This document shows positions 55,601 to 64,000 of a stretch of DNA of 64,000 nucleotides, one piece after another. Positions within the stretch are counted from its first letter, which is position 1, and the number at the start of each line of letters is the position of its first letter. The notes beneath the pieces are model-generated. The model had not been told where the DNA came from. It made no database searches and saw only the letters and a program-made list of their open reading frames with translations. This DNA comes from Lithobates sylvaticus (lineage: Eukaryota > Chordata > Amphibia > Anura > Ranidae): contig CM053026.1 of the NCBI GenBank assembly GCA_028564925.1, positions 644,353,354 through 644,417,353 on the forward strand, written 5' to 3'. Both the position numbers and the translations under genes were made by a program.

Positions 55601-58600
55601 AATCTTCCTTAATACCTTCCTTAATACCGCTAAAAAGGCTGGAGTACTTGGGTCTGATCATAGACACAGCCCAGAAAAAGGTGCTCTTGCCTCATTCAAG
55701 ACTGTTGCAAAACAGTATCCTGTCTACTTGGAACGCAATAATTCAAGCTTTAGACTTGCCAATGCTGTTGTCCCCAAAAGTGTCCCAAAGCCTCAGTTGG
55801 TGGTTACTAACCCAGAATCTGCTCAAAGGAAAATCCTTCAGACCAGTTATCTGGAAAGTGGTAACGACAGATGCCTGCCTTTTAGGCTGGGGAGCAGTAC
55901 TAGAAAAGACAACTGTCTATAGACAGTAGTCAAGAGCCAAAGGAACCTTGCCCATCAATATCCTAGAGATTCAGGCAGTGCGTCTGGCTCTGAAAGCCTG
56001 GACTTTCACGTTACGGGATTGCTCTGTCAGGATCCAATCAGACAATGCCACAGCTGTGGCCTATATCAATCACCAAGGGGGAACCGAGATTCTCTCAGTG
56101 CAGAGAGAGGTGAACCATATTCTTGGGCAAAAAGGAAAGTTCTGTGCCTATCAGCAGTCTTCATTTCGGGAGTGGAGAATTGGCAGGCGGACTACTTGAG
56201 TCGCTGGCAGTTATTCCCAGGGGAATGGTCACTTCACCCCGAAATTTTTTGGGCTTTTTGCCAAAGATGGGGGACTCTGGGTGTAGATCTTCTAGCGTCC
56301 AGATTCAACATGAAGTCAGTCAACTTTGTGTCCAGGACAAGGGATCCACTCGCATGCGGAACAGATGTGTTGCGACCCCGTGGGATCAATTCTCACTGAT
56401 CTATGCACTTCCCCCTATTCAATTGCTGCCTCAACCTCTTTGCAGGATCAAGCTGGAAAGAAAGCCGGTATCTCTGGTAGCACCAGCATGGCGCAGAAGG
56501 TCATGGTATGCAGAAATCGTGAAGATGGCAGTGGAGGGTCCATGGTCCCTCCCACTACAGCCAGACCTACTCTCACAGGGGCCGATATTCCATCCTACCT
56601 TACGGTCTGTAATTTTAACGGCTTGGCTAGTGAAACCCACATTCTGAAGAAATGTGGACTTTCCGGGTCAGTTATCTCTACCCTGATTAATGCAAGGAAG
56701 CCAGCTTCCAGAACTATATATTTTAGGGTCTGGAGGGCTTATGTTTCCTGGTGTGAATACAAGGGTTGGCACCCTCGGAGATGTATCATAGGCAGAATTC
56801 TTGCCTTTCTACAATTAAGCGTAGAGAGGAAGAGTTGGCCTTGAGTACTATTAAAGGCCAAGTCTCAGCTTTATCGGTCTTATTTCAAAGACTGCTTGCT
56901 ACACATTCTTTAGTCTTGGTGGCACCACATTGGCCCAGAAGGTCCTGGTTCTCGGTCTTCAAACAGTTATCAGTAGAACCTCCATGGTTCCTACCACACC
57001 GGGAGGATCTCCTTTCATAAGGCCCGGTCCTTTGTCCCCAGGTACATGGAATCTAGCGGCCTGGCTACTGAGGAAGGGTTATTAAAAACCAAGGGTTTTT
57101 CCGAAAGGCTGATATCCACTCTCCTCAATAGCAGAAAGGAGATGCGCCGGATCTTCAAAAAGGTCTGGGCACGCTTTAACAAATGGTGTGCAGGAGGTGC
57201 AGAGCCCCATGGCAGTTTTGGAGTTTTTGCAGTGCGGAGCAGATAAAGGGTTAGCCATGAGTACCCTAAAGAGCCAGGTATCAGCACTTGGTGCATATTT
57301 GAAAAGACCTCTGGCCGCCAACCTTTGGGTTGTCAGATTTTTCAGAGCATTAGCTAGGCAGGGACCAGTTCAAGGCCCACCCTTCCCCAAGTGGGACCTA
57401 TCTTTGGTCTTACAGGCCCTAACGGAACCACCGTTTGAACCTTTAGAAAATTGTTCACTAAAGGATCTTACTTTCAAGACAATATTTTTGGTTGCAGTGA
57501 CGACTGCCAAGAGGGTCAGTGAAATAGAGGCTTTATCAGTCAGACCCCCTTATTGTGTTGTATTTTTGGATCGGGTAGTTTGCAAAACAGATGATGCTTT
57601 CTTACATAAAGTGGCTTTAAAGTGTCATAGAAGCCAGGAGATAGTTTTACTCACTTTTTGCCCTAATCCCTCAGGAGAAAGGGAGTTTAAATTTCACACC
57701 TTAGATGTAAGGAGATGTATCCTGTCATACTTAGAACTGACGAAAGCAATAAGGAAGTCAGATTCTTTATTTTGCTTTCTTGGGCAAGAAAGGGGTATAA
57801 AGCGTCTCAACGCACTATTGCCAGATGGCTCAGGGTAACCATTGGCCAGTGAAAGAAGTTCCTGTTGGTATAAAAGCACACTCTACTAGGGCTATGGCAG
57901 CTTTTTAAGCGAAAAGGGCTGGAGCGTCTCCAGAGCAAATTTGCAAAGCAGCAATGTGGTCCAGTTTCCCCACCTTTGTAAAACATTACAGGGTGGACCT
58001 GGTTTCGGCAAATTAGCAAGCCTTTGGGCAAAAGGTTTTGCAAGCCCTAGTCCCACCCTAAGACTTAATGTACACATGACATTTTTACAACCTCTCCTGA
58101 ACGATTTAACTTGACAGATAGTAACCCACGTTTAAAATGTCAGTTTAGCTGCATTTGCGTTCAGAAGCAAAAATGAAAAATGCCTGTAAACACAACGTGA
58201 GTTATCGCGTTTAGCCGCGTTTGCCATCTGAAATGTCGGAAACGTCGGCGTCTGAACTCATTTTTTTTGCCTTCAAAGAAAAGCCTATATATGCAACTGC
58301 CTAAAAACGACATTAAACCAACCTGTGTACATGTACACATAAGATGACATTGGATGAGTTCAAGGGGCAGTTAAAAAAAAAAAAAAGCATCCAACTGCCT
58401 CTGAACGTCCGTTTACCCAGCAGCAGTGTACATGAGGCCTAAGTGGTAAGAGCTAGTCTATCCTCTCATTGTGGCTGTCCTGAAAGACGGGGAGGGAAAA
58501 TTAAAGTTGCGCTTACCAGTAACGTCTTTTCCAGTAGTCTTTCAGGACAGCACTAGTTACCCACCTGTATTTATGGGGGGTCTTGAGGAAGACCTCAACA

Positions 58601-58715
58601 CAGGCACAGTAGTAATATGTGATGGTATGTTATTAATGTGTTCTTGTGTCTCCCCAGCTGGCCGGAAGTACTCTAAGGAAAAAAACTGAAGTCCGGCAGA
58701 TGTAGTGACTTCACA
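52628..58715 (+). mobile_element. DIRS-type retroelement fossil, apparently a composite of two families
   Basis: A left terminal region (from about 52628) is followed by a gag-like region (about 53.6-54.95 kb), reverse transcriptase (about 55.1-55.6 kb), RNase H (about 55.7-56.3 kb) and a tyrosine recombinase (about 57.2-58.06 kb). A right terminal region with paired GGCTGTCCTGAAAGAC and GTCTTTCAGGACAGC lies at about 58460-58550. The left and right ends belong to different DIRS subfamilies, and the stretch spanning the RNase H end and recombinase start occurs twice in tandem. The copy is broken, with about ten or more disablements, and of intermediate age. Confidence 0.82.
58100..58440. mobile_element. 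MITE-like repeat inside the DIRS right end
   Basis: The stretch between the recombinase end and the right terminal region is foreign: it contains GCGTTTAGCCGCGTTTGCCA and ends GTACATGAGGCCTAAG, in the style of other AGGCC-ended MITEs. It also contains GTGTACATGTACAC, a 14-bp palindrome at 58324-58337. Confidence 0.5.
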
Positions 58716-61700
58716 ACAAATTTGTATTGATTATTGGTGGAATTACAGATACTGTTCCAATGAGTCAGACAGCCATGTAAACTGATATTCTTGCAGTCTC
58801 ATTCAGCATATTCTAGAAAACTCTAAATGGTAAAGAGAGGATGGAAATCCCTGGAGTTTACACCTTTAAAACCAACTATGTGCTTTAGTTTAACCCATAC
58901 ATGATCAGAGATCATTGTGTCAATGCCTAGGCCAAATTAGGCAGCATCTGCATGCATGCATGGGTCAACTTGACAGTGTATACCTAAAGGACACAATTTT
59001 CATTTTATTTGATAAACTATTTTAATATAATAATCTGCTTTATTGTAGGCTGAAGAATGGACAAAATGGTTCTGCTGTTCATTGTCCCCCTCCTGTCCAT
59101 GTCCCCACTGTACTTGGGGATTTTGCAGAGCAGTGTTGGAAGCTAGTGCACATTCTTAGTTTTCAGTGGATTGCTACTGACAGGGAAATCCCAGAACTTG
59201 TGGGATTCCAATAACATGTTGACTGCTGAACCATATTTAAAGAGATGTATTTAATATTTCAAGCTTGTAGCTAGCCACAAGCAGGGAGAACAGACATTGT
59301 ACAGTGCATGTCATACATTCAGATATTGTTCTGAAGAGGCTGGGGGCCTCAATACATTTTATACATTCTATGAGGGGGGGGGGTGGGAGTACACTGATTA
59401 GGAGGTGCTCGTTTAGCACCTATGTATTACTTCCAGGTTCCTCTGAGAAAATGCCTTTTCACAAGCTGGAGGTGTGAATGGCATTTGGAGCTATTCACCA
59501 CAGCTGTCTAAATACGTCCTGTGACTTATAAAAGTATCTCTGTATTTTAAGAATACATTTGCTTGATAACCATAACTAAATGTTTGATAAAATAAATGCC
59601 TAATTCATTTACCCGATCAATCCCATCTTTTGGTCAAATTAAATATTGACCACATAACTAACATAACATAAATGGCATTCTAAAGAAAAGCAGATAAAAT
59701 TACAATTCCTATCAATTGCTCCAAAATTACACCATCTACTCCCAACTGCCTAATCTTAGTTTGAATATCTATTCTTCTAGGTCATATTTCCTCCAATTAA
59801 TGTACCCAATTTACTTCTGCAGAAAAACCTCATTTTGCTTTGTCAAGGCTAAACAAAAATATAAAAATACAAAAATTTCTAAAATTACACGTTGGTCTAA
59901 CAATGTATGTATGAACGCCAAGTCTTTAGTTGATTCCTCCGCTGTAACTTTGACAGCTAGTCCATAAGACTCCACTGCAACACCTAAGAACGCATACAAT
60001 GAATCTTTTTCTTCAGGACTCTCGCAGTCCACATGACAAAAGTTTTACTTCCAGTAGGTGTGCAGATCTTTTTGCAATTGTAGCAAACTGTTTTTAGACA
60101 GCTGATATTATAAGTATCAAAGTTCTTCAGACATCTAGAATGCTTTTGTTGTGGCTGATGTCATAAAGCCAAGGAATGAGGGAGGATATTTTTGAAGATG
60201 GCGTCAATCAGATTGTTAGTCCAACATTTGATCACTATCAAAAATGCCCATAAAGCCGTTGAGTTTTTTACTGCCGAAGTAAATTTATGTTTTTAGAAGC
60301 AATAAGATCTAGAAGAAAAATAAAAACATCTTAATACAAGGAGAAACCATTCTCATTTAGTATAAAATATTATTCAACTGTCATTTAAACTAAACTGTCT
60401 AGACTAGCCTGAATTCAATGAAAATTTTTTCATGAACAATAGGCTTCTCAGAGGGGGGCCTATTGCGTATGGCTTGGATCAGTGATCCTACAGGAACATA
60501 GACAAGAGAGCACAGAATACAGATTTTACAAGAATGACAGGAGTATAGTGCAGTATTGGGGTTCAGGGTTCACAGGAAGTCAGGTACACAAGATACAGTT
60601 GATGTTCAAGGATTTTAAGGCAGGAAGGATACCTAATGGTACTATCTGGGGAGAACGCAGCATGTCCGCACATGCATAAATGGTGAGGGCCCTTGAAAGG
60701 GCCGAGGCGCAGAGTCTAAGGAACTGCCTTGTCTTCTCCAGAGCTCTTAAAGGTAGAGATGGGCTTTTTGCTGCAAACAGTTCCCCGGTTGCGGCCCTCT
60801 TGCTCACCCAAGCAGGCAGATACCTATAACTAAGGGCCAATGAACAAATGAGAATCCCTTGCAGCGCTGAGGTGCTGGGATCACTAAACAGTAGGGAGTA
60901 AAAATCAAGCTAACAGGTGTGTGCCTGGACACACACAGACATTGGGGACAGTTACACAAAGACACATAATACAGCTAGAAATGAGTAGCCATGTAAACAG
61001 TCACACAGGAATCTATAATAGTAGTGAAGTTGCATGGTGTCACTGAAACAGGAAACTAGCTTAAAATAGACTTGGAGACACAAAGGCAGACTTGCTTGGG
61101 ACATTATCATTCAAAGCCCAAAGCAATCTGCTTCAGCTTGAAAAGGCAGTACTGGCTGGACATGTAGCTAATTCAATTAATAGGAGGTCTAATCTAGTCT
61201 TAAAATAAGTTTTGTGGGACAAGATACAACCGCAGACCTTATAAGTGAAAGTATTGGAACTAAATGCCAACATCAATACAATAATCACACACATGGGTTG
61301 GAATTGATGGACTTGTGTCTCTTTTTCTCAACCTCACCTACTATGTAATACCAGCATAATACCTGCTGATCTTTGGGAATAGAGGAGACAGATCTTTAGA
61401 AAAGCTGAAGATCTGTGACAGGTCTAATTTAAAATCTTAATAATACCCAAGTAATCTCAACACTTAATGTAGTAATACTGACATTCATGTAGTAATACAT
61501 TCATTCCCCCTTTTTTTTTTTTTTTTTTAAACTAGAGCAACAATTGTTCAATTCAATTTTAATGAAACTTTTCATCATAAAATAATAGACAAAAACTATA
61601 TAAGGTTCAGTTCCCACTGTTGCAACTTAAAGTTTCAGCGACTTTGAAAAGGTTCTTTCAATACCTTGATGCAACTTTTGATGCAACTTTGATCTAGAGA

Positions 61701-61808
61701 CTGTGAAGATGAATCAAAATCACACTCCAGAGTCTCTGAATCATGTGACTTTGGGGGTCATTATAGTGGAAACGTAGTGTAAGACAGGAGATGCTTAATT
61801 ATCTAGAT
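58716..61808. other. Intergenic DNA without a supported gene
   Basis: No exon of a neighbouring gene was recognised on either strand. A minus-strand frame at 59811-60032 (starting MDCESPEEKDSLYAFLG) has no recognised family and no splice or promoter context. The segment 60440-60960 looks like an unnamed repeat with moderately GC-rich text. A T run of 20 lies at 61508-61528. Confidence 0.45.
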
Positions 61809-62171
61809 CAGGGGTGTCAAAACTCAATTTCATTGTGGGCCGCATCAGCATTATGATTGTCCTCAAAAGGTCCGGTTGTATCTGTAATGTTAGATGTCCA
61901 GCGCATCCCCTCCCCTTACATTAGATGTCAAGAGCCCCCCACCATCAGGAGTTGAGTCCCCCACTCTGCCTTGTCTCACAGTGCACCCCCTTTCCTTATG
62001 CTGCTGCTGGAAAGAATCTGGATGCATTGCTTGAAAGCAGAAAGTAGGGGTCTGGAGGAGGACCAGAGGAGGGCTGGAGCTCTCCTGCAGCTGCAGGAGA
62101 TGTGCGAGGGCCACATGAAAATGGCCTTGAGAGCCGGATTCGGCTTGTGGGCCTTGTGTTTGACACCTGTG
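61809..62171. mobile_element. hAT-type MITE with CAGGGGTGTCAAA ends
   Basis: CAGGGGTGTCAAA at the left and TTTGACACCTGTG at the right are inverted ends, flanked by ATCTAGAT (61801-61808) and ATCTAGGG (62172-62179), a slightly diverged 8-bp duplication. The text GTGGGCCGCATCAGCATTAT inside is typical of a widespread vertebrate hAT MITE. There is no coding capacity. Confidence 0.85.
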
Positions 62172-62179
62172 ATCTAGGG

Positions 62180-62984
62180 CATTGAAACTCATTAATTTTC
62201 AAAACTCATACATGTCAGATGATAACACAACACAAAATTTTGTACTTCATACTGTAAATAAGAACAAGAACCTGGGCAGTACCGACTAAAATGGCTGCAC
62301 CAATATTTAGCTAGTGGGGGGAGTGAAACCCATAAATGTTTACATAAGAGAATAGAAACACTTTAGAACAATACTTCCATTGGTGTATTGTCTTTAAAGG
62401 CTGTGATCTCCTTCTGTTCTGAAGACCTTAAATAAATCAACTCTGGGCATTAGAATTTATCTGAGGAGTAAGCATCAAAATTTTAGTAACAAAACACATT
62501 ATATTTTCCTTCATAAAATAAACAAACCACAGGTTAGAGATATTTAGCATACAGTAAGCATTTTTGAACATTTTCTTTCTTAGATGTTTTACCAGTGCAC
62601 TTTTTCTAATACCAAAAATTGTTTGACGTCAAACTAAATGTTACCACGTGGATTTTATATATATATATACATATATATACACACATATATATACATATAT
62701 ACGTATATGGTATACCATTACTACATAAAAAAAAAACTATTATTCACCATGGTTAAAAATGAGCAGCTCAAAAAAAACAAAAACAACATTTTTTTTTTTT
62801 ATAAGTTTCCCTTTGTCTTGCAAGACAGTTTATACTTCACCATACTGAGCACATTGGAAAACTTCTTCAAAAACTGTTTTTTCTATGGAAACAAAGATTA
62901 CCGTTAATATACACACACATGTAAATATACATTATTCGGAGGCATTTTACTTTAGGCAATATTATAATACACACACTAGTTGTG
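62180..62984. other. AT-rich intergenic DNA with a (TA)n/(CA)n microsatellite
   Basis: A compound TATATA/CACA/TATG microsatellite lies at 62655-62715. No gene or transposon call can be supported in the rest. Confidence 0.5.
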
Positions 62985-64000
62985 GTGGTCACTTGGGCCT
63001 CTGACCATTGGCAGTGAAACTACCTATGAAAAACTAAGGAAAAATCCCAATAAAGAGTACAAAGTAAAATTAAAAGAATACTTGAATAGGGGCATCTCGG
63101 ATAAAATTCTAAACAAAAAAGAGGGGAGGTACTTATTACCAGAAGCTCCAAGGGTACCAGTAATCTATCAGGTGCCCAAGGTGCACAAGGATAAGCAAAA
63201 GCCCCCGGGCAGGCCCATAATAAGTGGGATCGGATCCATTTTTTCCAGATTAGGGGAATACCTAGACATTTTCCTACAACCCCTGGCAAGTAAGGGACAA
63301 GCCTTTATTAAGGATAGTACAGACATCATTAGGATGATTAAACCACTCAAAATAAATGACGAAACTCTATTGGTGACGATAGATGTTGAGTCACTGTACA
63401 CCAACATCAAACAGGCCGACGCCCTAGGGGCAGTAGCATGGGCCATGAAGAATTTTTCTGAGTTAAAACTTAAACAGAGGCGGTTCATACTCGAAGGCCT
63501 AAGACTGGCCATGGGGAAGAATTTCTTTTGGCACCAACATGATTTCTTCAAACAAATAAAAGGTGTAGGAATGGGGAACAAATATGCCCCCAGTGTGGCC
63601 AACATCTTCCTCAACAAATGGGAACACGAGGAGGTGTTTGGAAGATGCTGGCCACAAATTGTGTCGTACAAACGATTCATTGACGACATATTGATTATTT
63701 GGGAGGGGTCCAGGGAGGATTTAGCACTATTTGTGGAACACATTGGCAACAATAAGTACAACATAAAATTCACAGTAGAGACCAATACAAAGAAAGTAAA
63801 CTTCCTGGACCTTGAAATATATAAGAAGGAACTACACCTGGAAACCAGAACATTCTTTAAGGAAACAGACAGGAATGGGTATATCCCATATAACAGCTGC
63901 CACCACCCTAAGTGGAAAAAAGCAATCCCCATGGGACAGTTCGTCCGTATCAGACGAAACTGTAATAGATTGGAAGATTACTACACACAAACCAACATCT
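62985..64000 (+). CDS. Penelope-like element reverse transcriptase, 5'-truncated, continues past the window
   Basis: The plus-strand frame is open from about 62982 to the window end, some 339 codons, without an interruption. Motifs in order: YLLPEAPRVPVIYQVPKVHK (the Leu-Pro-Lys-x-His-Lys block), PPGRPIISGIGS, TIDVESLYTNI (catalytic Asp of motif A), GVGMGNKYAPSVANIFLNKW (motif B), RFIDDILIIW (the Asp-Asp pair of motif C) and IPMGQFVRIRRNC. This order is that of Penelope-like elements, whose GIY-YIG endonuclease would lie beyond the window. The N-terminal part is missing, so the copy is 5'-truncated at about 62985-63015; the intact frame implies a recent insertion. Confidence 0.88.

Noticed and set aside
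59811-60032. Minus-strand frame starting MDCESPEEKDSLYAFLG as a possible exon of a neighbouring gene
   Set aside because: I expected the PDGFRL gene tail to tail with MTUS1, but the peptide has no immunoglobulin-domain features and no recognised family.
63168-63932. 254-codon open frame on the - strand
   Set aside because: It is the antisense shadow of the Penelope-like reverse transcriptase, whose catalytic motifs are all on the + strand.

Overview
The window is a piece of a large, transposon-rich vertebrate genome, most likely an anuran amphibian and probably a ranid-type frog. The evidence is a clearly recognisable vertebrate gene (MTUS1) with very large introns, together with a repeat load typical of frogs: several Tc1/mariner lineages, many short inverted-terminal-repeat elements (a large share of them flanked by TTAA), DIRS-type and Penelope-type retroelements, and L2-like and L1/Tx1-like LINEs. 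The species assignment is inference from repeat style and was not tested against any database.

One host gene is supported: MTUS1 (microtubule-associated scaffold protein 1, also ATIP), + strand. Eight exons carry its whole conserved C-terminal coiled coil, 330 residues, in perfect splice phase: 4024-4090, 36914-37128, 38822-38927, 39347-39420, 39521-39619, 40306-40422, 47045-47142 and 47963-48179 (stop). A 32.8-kb intron (4091-36913) and a 6.6-kb intron (40423-47044) hold most of the repeats. A possible alternative first exon at 2992-3045 starts with Met-Gly-Cys and a Ser-Ser-Ser-Lys run, an N-myristoylation/palmitoylation-type signal, and joins the next exon in phase. The upstream exons of the long isoforms are not in the window.

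Region by region: 1-1.1 kb, a Tc1 3' end and a short palindromic MITE; 2.6-4.1 kb, the possible promoter, alternative first exon and first shared exon; 4.2-36.9 kb, the giant intron, with L2-like LINE tails, TTAA-flanked MITEs, a fold-back element, a Tc1 copy (13.75-17.57 kb) hit twice by TTAA elements, and a five-layer nest at 19.2-25.4 kb that contains a young-looking 2.86-kb LTR retrotransposon; 36.9-40.4 kb, five coiled-coil exons; 40.7-45.7 kb, a sense-oriented DIRS fossil interrupted by a fold-back Tc1, a hammerhead-like motif and a TATA-rich palindromic MITE; 47.0-48.9 kb, the last two exons and 3'UTR. Downstream of MTUS1 are an L1/Tx1-like LINE tail on the minus strand carrying a well-formed hammerhead ribozyme motif (50.6-52.6 kb), a composite DIRS fossil (52.6-58.7 kb), sparse intergenic DNA, a hAT-type MITE (61.8 kb) and a 5'-truncated Penelope-like reverse transcriptase that runs off the end.

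The most interesting signals are the hammerhead ribozyme motif with a palindromic stem III, the possible acylated N-terminus of a short MTUS1 isoform, the direct proof of TTAA target duplication given by a paralogous empty site inside the window, and two Tc1 derivatives that are mirror-image dimers of opposite halves of the transposase.
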